A stretch of DNA of 64,000 bases from Humidesulfovibrio sp. (lineage in GTDB: Bacteria > Desulfobacterota > Desulfovibrionia > Desulfovibrionales > Desulfovibrionaceae), in the NCBI RefSeq assembly GCF_031082295.1, contig NZ_JAVHLD010000001.1, positions 186,001 to 250,000 on the forward strand, read 5' to 3'. Both the position numbers and the translations under genes were made by a program. The notes under the pieces are model-generated. The model was given only the letters and a program-made list of their open reading frames with translations. It was not told the DNA's origin and searched no databases. Shown here one piece after another: positions 1 through 7,411 of the stretch; the stretch's first letter is position 1, and each line of letters opens with the position of its first letter.

Positions 1-996
1 GTCATCGCCAAGCAGCTGGTGCGCGACGGCCAGGACGTGCGCAAGGGCACCCCGCTCTTCGTCATCGACCAACGCACCTACCAGGCCTCGCTGCAAGAGG
101 CACTGGCCCGCCTGCAAAAAGACCAGGCCCAGTCCAAGAAGGCCGAGGACGACCTCAAGCGCTTCCAGGCCCTGTACGAGCAGGGGGCCGTGAGCCGCGA
201 ACAGCTGGAGCAGATCCAGGCCAACACCATCGGCCTGCGCGCCTCCCTGGCGCTGGACCAGGCCCAGGTGCAGCAGGCCAGGCTCCAGCTTGGCTACGCC
301 AGCATCGCCTCGCCCATCGACGGGCGCGCCGGGCATGTGCTCGTGCAGGAAGGCAACGTGGTCAAGGCCAACGACGACCGCGTGCTCGTGGTCATCAACC
401 AGGTGGAGCCCATCTACGTTTCCTTCGCCGTGCCGGAACGCTATCTGCCGGAGATACAGAAGCAGGCTGCCCTGGGGGAGCTGCGCGTAGAGGCCCAGAC
501 CGCCGAGGGCGTCGTGCTCGACACCGGCAAGCTCGACAGCATCGACAACGCCGTGGACAAGGCCACGGGAACCATCCGCCTCAAGGCCGAGTTCCGCAAC
601 AAGGCCAAGACCCTCTGGCCGGGACAGTTCGTGCGCGCCTTCCTGCGGCTGGCGGAACGCAAGAACGCCGTGGTCATTCCAGCCCAGGCCGTGCAGACCG
701 GCGTGTCCGGCTCCTTCGTCTTCGTGGTAAAGGCCGAGCAGACCGTGGAGCTGCGCAACGTCAGCGTGAGCCCGGCCCCTGAGCAGGCCGTTGTGGTGGA
801 CCAGGGCGTGGCTCCCGGCGAGAAGGTCGTGGTGGACGGGCAGGTCATGCTTGTGCCGGGCGCGATGGTGGAGATAAAGGCCGCGGCGCCGGCGGCACCG
901 GCCAGCGCCACCCAGGCCAACGCCACCCAGGCCAACGCCACCCAGGCCAGCATCACCCAGGGCGTCGCCCCTCCGCTGGCCGGTACAAAGCCGTGA
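1..996 (+). CDS. RND efflux periplasmic adaptor (membrane fusion protein), 5' truncated by window edge
   Basis: This is the periplasmic adaptor that links an RND pump in the inner membrane to an outer-membrane channel. The frame is open from base 1, so the signal peptide and first beta strands lie outside the window. What remains shows a long alpha-helical hairpin rich in Gln, Glu and Lys in the first 90 residues, then the second lipoyl half (SPIDGRAG), a beta-barrel region and a membrane-proximal domain. The C-terminus is an Ala/Pro/Thr tail built on a five-residue repeat. The stop overlaps the GTG start of the pump gene (GTGA), so the two are translationally coupled. The family is clear, but the substrate cannot be read from the sequence. 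Confidence 0.93.
   Translation, partial: VIAKQLVRDGQDVRKGTPLFVIDQRTYQASLQEALARLQKDQAQSKKAEDDLKRFQALYEQGAVSREQLEQIQANTIGLRASLALDQAQVQQARLQLGYASIASPIDGRAGHVLVQEGNVVKANDDRVLVVINQVEPIYVSFAVPERYLPEIQKQAALGELRVEAQTAEGVVLDTGKLDSIDNAVDKATGTIRLKAEFRNKAKTLWPGQFVRAFLRLAERKNAVVIPAQAVQTGVSGSFVFVVKAEQTVELRNVSVSPAPEQAVVVDQGVAPGEKVVVDGQVMLVPGAMVEIKAAAPAAPASATQANATQANATQASITQGVAPPLAGTKP
907..960 (+). repeat. 15-bp tandem repeat in the adaptor C-terminal tail
   Basis: The unit gccacccaggccaac occurs twice exactly, a third time with one change, and a fourth time partially. It encodes ATQAN-type repeats in the low-complexity tail of the adaptor. It stays in frame and probably varies in copy number by slippage. 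Confidence 0.8.
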
Positions 997-3900
997 ACCC
1001 CGCGCGCATATTCATCGAGCGTCCGGTCATGACCACCCTGGTCATGGCCGCCATCCTCATTTTCGGCGTCATGGCCTACTTCAAGCTGCCCGTGAGCGAC
1101 CTGCCAAACGTGGACTTCCCCACCCTGCAGGTCTCTGCCAGCATGCCCGGAGCCAGCCCGGAGACCATGGCGGCCTCCATCGCCACGCCGCTTGAGAAGG
1201 AATTCTCCAACATCTCCGGCATCGACTCCATGACCTCCACGAGCACGCTCGGCAGCACCCGCATCACGCTGCAGTTCAACCTGGAGCGCAACATCGACGC
1301 CGCAGCCCAGGACGTGCAGGCGGCCATCGCCTCGGCCCAGCGCAACCTTCCCTCGGACCTGCCCTCGCCCCCGGTGCTGCGCAAGGTCAATCCCGCGGAC
1401 CAGCCCATCCTGTACCTGGCCGTGTCCTCGCCCACCATGCCGCTCTATCAGGTCAACGAGTACGCCGAGACGCTGCTGGCCCAGCGCATCTCCATGATCA
1501 GCGGCGTGGCCCAGGTCATGGTCTACGGACAGCAGAAGTACGCCGTGCGCGTGCAGCTCGACCCCAACCAGCTGGCCAGCCGGGAGATCGGCGTGGACGA
1601 GGTGGCCGATGCCGTGCGCAAGGGCAACTCCAACATCGCCACGGGCACGCTCACCGGCCCCATGCGCGAGTACACCGTGCAGGCCAGCGGCCAGCTGAAC
1701 GACGCCGCGGCCTACCGCCCGCTGGTGGTCGCGTACCGGGGCGGCGCGCCCGTGCGCCTCTCCGACATCGGCAACGCCATCGACTCCGCCGAGAACAACA
1801 AGCGCGCCAACCGCTTCAACAACGTGCCCGCCCTGATCCTGGCCGTGCAGCGCCAGCCCGGCACCAACACCGTGGGCGTCGTCGACGCCATCAAGAAGGT
1901 GCTGCCGGACTACGTGGGCCAGCTGCCCGCCTCGGTCAAGGTGGAAACGCTCATCGACCGCTCCGAGTCCATCCGCGAGAGCGTGGACGACGTGAAGTTC
2001 ACCCTTGTGCTCACCGTTTTCCTGGTGGTGCTGGTCATCTTCCTGTTCCTCAGGAACGTCTCGGCCACCATCATCCCGAGCCTGGCGCTGCCCATGAGCG
2101 TCATCGGCACCTTCGCCTGCATGCTCCAGTTCGGGTTCAACCTGGACAACATCTCGCTCATGGCGCTGACGCTGGCCGTGGGTTTCGTGGTGGACGACGC
2201 CATCGTGGTGCTGGAAAACATCGTGCGCCACACCGAGGGCGGCCTGCTCCCGCGCGAAGCCGCCCTCAAGGGCTCGAAGGAGATCGGCTTCACCATCGTG
2301 TCCATGACCATCTCGCTGGCGGCGGTGTTCCTGCCGGTGCTGTTCATGGGCGGGGTGGTGGGACGGCTGTTCAACGAATTCGCCGTGACCATCGTCGCGG
2401 CCATCCTCATCTCCGGCTTCGTGTCCCTGTCGCTCACGCCCATGCTCGCCAGCCTGATGCTGAAAAAGGGCGCCCATGCCGAGCACGGCAGGCTCTACGC
2501 CGCCACCGAACGGGCGTTTCAGGCCCTGCTCAGGGGGTACGACACCACCCTCAAGTGGACCATGGTCCACCGAAGGATCACACTCGGCTTTTCGCTCGTG
2601 CTGCTGGTCTTCACCGGCGCGCTATTCGTTTACATTCCCAAGGGTTTCATCCCCAGCGAGGACATCGGCCAACTCACCGGCGTCACCGAGGCCGAGCAGG
2701 GCATCTCCCTTGAGTACATGTTGGAGCACCAGAACCGCGTGGCCGACATCATCGCCAAGGACCCCAACGTGGAGAGCTTCATGTCGCTCGTCGGCGCGGG
2801 CGGGCCGAACCCGGCTGGCAACTCCGGCCGGTTGCTCATCCGCCTGAAGCCCCGCCACGAGCGCAAGATGACCGCCGACGAAACCATGCAGTCCCTGCGC
2901 AAGAAGCTCGCAAGCGTGGTGGGCATCCGGAGCTTCCTGCAGAACCCGCCGCCCATCAACCTGGGCGCGCGCTACACCAAGGCCGAGTACCAGTTCACCC
3001 TGCAAAGCCCGAACACGGCGGAGCTGTTCCAGTACTCCCAGGCGCTGGAGGCACACCTGCGCGAACTGCCGGAACTCCAGGACGTGAACAGCGACCTGCA
3101 GCTGAAGAATCCGCAGCTGAACCTGACCATCGACCGCGACAAGGCCGCCTCCATGGGCCTGACGGCCATGCAGATCGAGGACGCCCTGGGCATCGCCTAC
3201 GGTCCCCGCGAGGTGTCGACCATCTTCGCGCCAAACAACTCCTACAAGGTGCTGCTGGAGCTGGACCCCAAGTTCCAGCGCGATCCCCTGGCCGTGAACA
3301 TGCTCTACGTGCGCGCCTCATCGGGCAAGCTGGTGCCTTTCTCCACCCTGGTGCGCCAGGAGTTGGGAGTCGGCCCCATGGCCGTGAACCACTCGGGCCA
3401 GCTGCCCTCGGTAACCCTCTCCTTCAACCTGCGGCCCGGCGTCTCGCTAAGCCAGGCCGTGGACAAGGTGCAGAACGCCGCGCGCGACCTGCTCCCGGCC
3501 GGGTTCAGCACGACCTTCCAGGGCACGGCCCAGGCCTTTCAGTCATCCTTCAAGGGGCTGTGGATGCTCCTCATCGTCTCCATAGTGGTCATCTACATCG
3601 TGCTGGGCATCCTGTACGAGAGCTTCATCCATCCGCTGACCATCCTCTCCGGCCTGCCGAGCGCGGGCGCGGGCGCGCTGCTCACGCTCATGCTCTTCGG
3701 GCTTGACCTGAACCTGTACGGGTTCGTGGGCATCATCATGCTCATCGGCATCGTCAAGAAGAACGCCATCATGATGATCGACTTCGCCCTGGAGGCCCAG
3801 CGCACGCAAGGCAAGGACGGCGCCACGGCCATCTACGAGGGCGCGCTGGTGCGCTTCCGGCCCATCATGATGACGACCATGGCGGCCCTCATGGGAACGT

Positions 3901-4133
3901 TGCCCATCGCCATGGGCTTTGGCGCGGGGGCCGAGGCTCGCAGGCCGCTGGGCCTGGCCGTGGTGGGCGGGCTCATGGTCTCGCAGCTGCTGACGCTCTA
4001 CTTCACTCCAGTGTACTACGTGTACCTGGACAAGGCGCAAAAGAAGCTTTCCGGGGTGTTCAGACAAAACAAAACCGCCCCGGCGGGGGACCAGGGCAGT
4101 GACGGGGGGGGGACGGTTCCGGGCGGCGGCTAG
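993..4133 (+). CDS. RND multidrug efflux pump, HAE-1 type inner-membrane transporter
   Basis: This is a proton-driven efflux pump of 1046 residues, the normal length for AcrB/MdtB-type proteins. It has the family layout: TM1 at the N-terminus (MTTLVMAAILIFGVMAY), two large periplasmic loops and two blocks of transmembrane helices. The fourth helix contains the proton-relay pair in VGFVVDDAIVVLEN, and the partner region in the second half reads GIVKKNAIMMIDFA. The GTG start overlaps the adaptor stop. No outer-membrane channel gene is visible, so it is either upstream of the window or elsewhere. The TAG stop shares a CTAG with the stop of the convergent regulator gene. Confidence 0.95.
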   Translation: MNPARIFIERPVMTTLVMAAILIFGVMAYFKLPVSDLPNVDFPTLQVSASMPGASPETMAASIATPLEKEFSNISGIDSMTSTSTLGSTRITLQFNLERNIDAAAQDVQAAIASAQRNLPSDLPSPPVLRKVNPADQPILYLAVSSPTMPLYQVNEYAETLLAQRISMISGVAQVMVYGQQKYAVRVQLDPNQLASREIGVDEVADAVRKGNSNIATGTLTGPMREYTVQASGQLNDAAAYRPLVVAYRGGAPVRLSDIGNAIDSAENNKRANRFNNVPALILAVQRQPGTNTVGVVDAIKKVLPDYVGQLPASVKVETLIDRSESIRESVDDVKFTLVLTVFLVVLVIFLFLRNVSATIIPSLALPMSVIGTFACMLQFGFNLDNISLMALTLAVGFVVDDAIVVLENIVRHTEGGLLPREAALKGSKEIGFTIVSMTISLAAVFLPVLFMGGVVGRLFNEFAVTIVAAILISGFVSLSLTPMLASLMLKKGAHAEHGRLYAATERAFQALLRGYDTTLKWTMVHRRITLGFSLVLLVFTGALFVYIPKGFIPSEDIGQLTGVTEAEQGISLEYMLEHQNRVADIIAKDPNVESFMSLVGAGGPNPAGNSGRLLIRLKPRHERKMTADETMQSLRKKLASVVGIRSFLQNPPPINLGARYTKAEYQFTLQSPNTAELFQYSQALEAHLRELPELQDVNSDLQLKNPQLNLTIDRDKAASMGLTAMQIEDALGIAYGPREVSTIFAPNNSYKVLLELDPKFQRDPLAVNMLYVRASSGKLVPFSTLVRQELGVGPMAVNHSGQLPSVTLSFNLRPGVSLSQAVDKVQNAARDLLPAGFSTTFQGTAQAFQSSFKGLWMLLIVSIVVIYIVLGILYESFIHPLTILSGLPSAGAGALLTLMLFGLDLNLYGFVGIIMLIGIVKKNAIMMIDFALEAQRTQGKDGATAIYEGALVRFRPIMMTTMAALMGTLPIAMGFGAGAEARRPLGLAVVGGLMVSQLLTLYFTPVYYVYLDKAQKKLSGVFRQNKTAPAGDQGSDGGGTVPGGG

Positions 4134-4417
4134 CCGTCGATGAAATCCGAGATGAGCTTGACCAGCTTTTCGTAGTGGCCCACGGGATCTCCCGTGGCCA
4201 CGGACTGCTCCTGGCAGCGCATGACATAGCGGCGCATGATCTGGGCCGTGGCCGAACGCAGGGCCGAGCGCACCGCCCGCACCTGGACCAGTATGTCCTC
4301 GCACTCCTTGCCTTCGTCTATCATGCGCTGGATGCCGCGCACCTGTCCCTCGATGCGCTTCATGCGCGCCATGACATCCTTCTTGAGCGCTTCCTGATCC
4401 TTGACTTCCTTAGCCAT
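4130..4417 (-). CDS. CsoR/RcnR/CstR-family (DUF156) repressor, CstR-like thiol pattern
   Basis: This 95-residue all-helical protein belongs to the CsoR family of tetrameric DNA-binding repressors (RMKRIEGQVRGIQRMI near the N-terminus). The family senses Cu(I), Ni/Co, formaldehyde or persulfide. Cys39 and Cys68 are 29 residues apart, the spacing of the two sensor cysteines in both CsoR and CstR. Copper sensors have His four residues before the second Cys; here it is Tyr64, which argues against Cu(I) and for thiol/persulfide chemistry. ATG 4417 was chosen over the longer open frame because a GGAGGCG ribosome site precedes it and family alignment starts there. It lies downstream of a rhodanese and a sulfur-type reductase on the same strand, which fits a persulfide sensor. 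The effector is inferred. Confidence 0.88.
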   Translation of the reverse strand: MAKEVKDQEALKKDVMARMKRIEGQVRGIQRMIDEGKECEDILVQVRAVRSALRSATAQIMRRYVMRCQEQSVATGDPVGHYEKLVKLISDFIDG

Positions 4418-4725
4418 ATCCGCCTCCTTGTGGGCTCCGGGCTCCCTCGCATGTGAGGTGCGGCAGCACGTCGAATGAAACTCATCCAACGGACCAGCGC
4501 ATTCCCCCTGCCTGCATGGGGTACGCCGACCTTGGCTCACATCTTCTTCTATAACTGTGGCATCGAATGCGGCAGTTGGCAAGGGGAGCCTCTCAGCTTT
4601 ATTCTTAGCCCGCACTCCGAACCGACGGATGGCAGATACAGAACATTTCCTACCAATGCAATCTGAAATATCCAATGTTGGAGAAGAGCCGGGAGCGGAA
4701 CTGCCCGCCCCCGGCCCGTGCGGCT
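4418..4725 (-). other. 308-bp gap between the rhodanese gene and the CsoR-family regulator
   Basis: No convincing gene is present. The stretch next to the rhodanese stop is GC-rich with self-complementary GCCGGG/CCCGGC segments and may weaken read-through. A lone half-site resembling the family operator (GGGGTAC, near 4518-4524) is present, but no full palindrome. The best promoter match for the regulator is a weak TTGCAT-N17-TATCTG, so it may have its own promoter or be read through from the reductase genes. Confidence 0.4.
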
Positions 4726-5835
4726 CTACTTCTTCTTGTTGTCGATGATTTCGCAGTTGCCATCCTTCGTGCACTTGGTGGTGGCTTCCAGGTAGTACAC
4801 TTCCTTGACATCCTTGCGCATTTCGCGGGTCATATAGTAGGCCTCACCGCTGCGGGCACCGGTGGCGCACACGAACACGGTGGGCTTGTCGAACTTCATG
4901 CCGGGCAGCTTCTTCTCCAGCTCGTTGACGGTCATGTTGACCGAGCCCTTGATGTGGCCTGCGGCGAACTCGTCAGCGTCGCGCACGTCGATGATGGTGA
5001 TGCTCTCCGGCTTCTCGGCGACGATCTTCTTGAACTGCTCGGTGTTGAAGGCGCCTTCCACGCCGCCGGTCTGTACCTTGAGGCCGCCGCCAGCCGCGCC
5101 ATACGCCTTGGTCCAGGCGGGCTCGCCGGCCTCGAAGACCTTCACGTTGGTGTAGCCCAGGGCCTGGGCCTTCTTGGCGCTGGAGTGGCTCAGGGGACAG
5201 GCGTAGCCGCCGCAGAAGAACACCAGCTCGGTGGCCTTGTCGGCAGGCAGGAGGCCGGTCTTCTTGTCGAAGGCGGAGTCGGGAATGGAGACGGCGGAGG
5301 GGATGCTGCCCTCAAGGAACTTCACCAGCGGGCGGGAGTCGACCAACTGGAAGTTCTCACCCTTGCTGATCTTTTCCTTCACGACTTCCAGGCCAATGGC
5401 CGGGACGTTGCCAGCCTTCACCCATTCCGGGTAGCCGCCGGGGAACACCTTGACGCTCTTGTAGCCGAGCTTCTCGGCCTTCTTGGCGGAAGAGTGCGAG
5501 AGCTTGCACTCCGGTCCTTCGCAGTAATAGACCAGGGTGGTATTCTTGTCCTTGGGCAGCAGGTCGAGGTGCTTGTCGAACTCGCTGTCGGGGATGCTGA
5601 CGGCGGTGGGGATGTATCCCTGGATGTACTTGCCCTTGAACGGGCGGGCATCGATGAGCATGACGCCCTCGGGGTGCGGCACCTTCACCAGGGGCTTCAC
5701 GTAGTCGATGCCGACGAGGTTCTTGTAGAACCAGTCGGGGTTGGCGGCCTGGGCCTGGACCGTGAAGGCCAGAGCCAGGATCAGCGCCAGAAACACCTGG
5801 CCGATCCGGTGGTTGAGAAGCTTGCTGTGACGCAT
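4726..5835 (-). CDS. Exported triple-domain rhodanese (sulfurtransferase)
   Basis: The protein has 369 residues with an N-terminal signal peptide (hydrophobic residues about 12-28, AQA-type cleavage site near 30), so it acts in the periplasm. Three rhodanese domains follow. The first two are near-duplicates with active loops CEGPECKLSHSS (Cys105, Cys110) and CGGYACPLSHSS (Cys208, Cys213). The third has a canonical single-Cys loop CATGARSG (Cys323). A C-terminal tail carries two more Cys (355, 361). Rhodaneses carry sulfane sulfur as a Cys persulfide. Following a Psr/Phs-like reductase, it probably delivers sulfane sulfur to or from that enzyme. The CxxxxC loops in domains 1 and 2 are unusual, because a standard rhodanese loop has one Cys. 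It lies 75 bp after the cytochrome b gene. Confidence 0.92.
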   Translation of the reverse strand: MRHSKLLNHRIGQVFLALILALAFTVQAQAANPDWFYKNLVGIDYVKPLVKVPHPEGVMLIDARPFKGKYIQGYIPTAVSIPDSEFDKHLDLLPKDKNTTLVYYCEGPECKLSHSSAKKAEKLGYKSVKVFPGGYPEWVKAGNVPAIGLEVVKEKISKGENFQLVDSRPLVKFLEGSIPSAVSIPDSAFDKKTGLLPADKATELVFFCGGYACPLSHSSAKKAQALGYTNVKVFEAGEPAWTKAYGAAGGGLKVQTGGVEGAFNTEQFKKIVAEKPESITIIDVRDADEFAAGHIKGSVNMTVNELEKKLPGMKFDKPTVFVCATGARSGEAYYMTREMRKDVKEVYYLEATTKCTKDGNCEIIDNKKK

Positions 5836-5910
5836 GGTTTTCTCCTGTGTGTCGAGGGTTTATGCCTTTTTCAGACCAGAGGGCTTCCCTCTGGCCCGTT
5901 CTTGACCGGT

Positions 5911-6618
5911 CTACTTCGTGCCCGTGTCGCCCTTGTCCAGGGTCTCCACCCACAGGCCGTGGTGATGGCGGGCGTAGTCCTCGGGCACCACGCCGGTGAA
6001 CATGCTTCGGAAGCCGGGCTTTTCCTCCGGCGAGATGGCCGCCATGTAGATGTGCACGAGCAGGCCAGCGAAGACCAGGCCCACGGCCAAATAGTGCACG
6101 GTCACGGCCCAGCCGATGAGAACCGTGGCCGAGGCCGGGAGCAGCTTGTCGGACAGGAGCAGCACCGCGCCCGAAAGCACGATGGCCACACCGCCCGCAA
6201 CCGAGGCCTGGGCAAAGGCCTTCTGGCCCATGTTGTAGTAGCCCTGGGGCGGCAGTTCACCGCCGATGCCCACCGTCATGCGGCCCATCTTGCGGATTAT
6301 CCAGCTCATGTCGCCGGGGCGCACGCTGAAGATCTCCTTCAGGAAGAACCGTGCGCCGCGGGCGTTCACGGCAAGATAGGCGAGGATGCCCAGCACCCAG
6401 AGAACGCCGGCCACCTCGTGGATGACCAGCAGCACCGCTCCGCCAGCGCTGCCGCCGCCGAAAAGGGCGCGCAGGGCGTCGGGCAGCCATGCCCCCAGCG
6501 GGTTCAGGCGCTCGTTCTTGATGAGCCCGAGGCCGGTGATGAGCAGCACCAGCCAGCTGGCCGCGTTGAACCAGTGGATGAAGATGTCGGAAGCGTCGTG
6601 GCGCTTGAGGTTACGCAT
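5911..6618 (-). CDS. Membrane cytochrome b subunit of the molybdopterin reductase (FdnI/PhsC-like)
   Basis: This 235-residue protein is a four-helix diheme b-type cytochrome of the formate dehydrogenase gamma / thiosulfate reductase cytochrome family. It exchanges electrons between the quinone pool and the periplasmic enzyme. Candidate haem-ligating His residues lie in IHWFNAASW (helix 1), VIHEVAGVLW (helix 2) and the last helix, HYLAVGLVFAGLLVHIY. The ATG at 6618 was preferred to an upstream start because AGGAGG precedes it and family proteins begin with this Arg-rich segment before helix 1. It overlaps the ferredoxin-subunit stop by 8 bp, so the two are coupled. A His-rich segment (RHHHG) sits near the C-terminus. 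Confidence 0.9.
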   Translation of the reverse strand: MRNLKRHDASDIFIHWFNAASWLVLLITGLGLIKNERLNPLGAWLPDALRALFGGGSAGGAVLLVIHEVAGVLWVLGILAYLAVNARGARFFLKEIFSVRPGDMSWIIRKMGRMTVGIGGELPPQGYYNMGQKAFAQASVAGGVAIVLSGAVLLLSDKLLPASATVLIGWAVTVHYLAVGLVFAGLLVHIYMAAISPEEKPGFRSMFTGVVPEDYARHHHGLWVETLDKGDTGTK

Positions 6619-7411
6619 GACCGTCCTCCTTCTTGTCGCCTGTCGGCCTCTCGTCCGCCGGCTTGCCGCCATGATCATGCGGACCGGCCCCCGCGAACAG
6701 CTGCCGCCCGAGCATGGCCAGCACGCCGAGGGAGGACAGGCCCACCGCCCACTTCACCACCGGGGCCACAACCCCGGCCAGGAAGTCGAAGGACAGCGGA
6801 TCCACGGGCTGCACGGCCCAGCCATCGGGCGCGGTGGAGGCGATGTAGTACATGTTGGGCTTGGTATCCCGGTTCTTGGCGACGACGCGCACCACCTTGC
6901 CCTGGTTCGCGGCCAGCAGCTTGGCGGCCTCGCTGTTCGGGTCGTTGATGTCGCCGAACACGCGAGCCTTGGTGGGGCAGGTGTCGACGCAGGCCGGGGC
7001 CAGCCCTGCGGCACGCCGCTCAGGGCAGTAGTCGCACTTGTCGGCGATGCGCTTTTGCGGATCGCGGAAACGCGCGCCGTACGGGCAGGCCTTGATGCAG
7101 TTGCCGCAGCCGATGCACAGCTTGGGGTCGATGACCACGGTGCCGTCGAGCGCGTTCTTGTAGGTGGCGCCGGTGGGGCAGGCCTGCACACAGGAAGGTT
7201 CGTCGCAGTGCATGCATGCGCCGGGCTGGAAGTGACCGTGCCCCAACTTCTTGGATCCACCAGGGCCGTTTACAAACGGAGGCACGGCCTCCTTGATCCA
7301 GTTGCGCCAGGCCCCGCGCGAGACGCCGTTGGCCTGCTTGCAGGCGGCCATGCAGCCCTTGCAGTCGATGCACTTGCTGGAATCTATGACCATGGCGAGC
7401 TTCTGGTTCAT
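6611..7411 (-). CDS. 4x[4Fe-4S] ferredoxin subunit of the molybdopterin reductase, membrane-anchored
   Basis: The protein has 266 residues with four cysteine groups typical of the NrfC/PhsB/FdnH electron-transfer subunit: CIDCKGCMAAC (from residue 14), CMHCDEPSCVQAC, CIGCGNCIKAC and CDYC...CVDTC. It passes electrons between the cytochrome b and the molybdenum subunit. A hydrophobic segment near the C-terminus (GVVAPVVKWAVGLSSLGVLAML) looks like a single anchor helix, as in FdnH. There is no Tat signal of its own, so it is probably co-exported with the catalytic subunit. Its start overlaps the stop of the catalytic gene by 4 bp (ATGA). Confidence 0.93.
   Translation of the reverse strand: MNQKLAMVIDSSKCIDCKGCMAACKQANGVSRGAWRNWIKEAVPPFVNGPGGSKKLGHGHFQPGACMHCDEPSCVQACPTGATYKNALDGTVVIDPKLCIGCGNCIKACPYGARFRDPQKRIADKCDYCPERRAAGLAPACVDTCPTKARVFGDINDPNSEAAKLLAANQGKVVRVVAKNRDTKPNMYYIASTAPDGWAVQPVDPLSFDFLAGVVAPVVKWAVGLSSLGVLAMLGRQLFAGAGPHDHGGKPADERPTGDKKEDGHA

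Noticed and set aside
907-960. CRISPR-like short repeats
   Set aside because: The repeats are directly adjacent, 15 bp long, without spacers and in frame in the adaptor gene.
4500-4530. A second CsoR-type operator upstream of the regulator gene
   Set aside because: Only one arm (GGGGTAC) matches; the other arm is absent or at the wrong distance.
4130-4774. A 214-residue version of the CsoR-family protein
   Set aside because: The first 119 residues have no homology features and the ribosome site and family length support ATG 4417.
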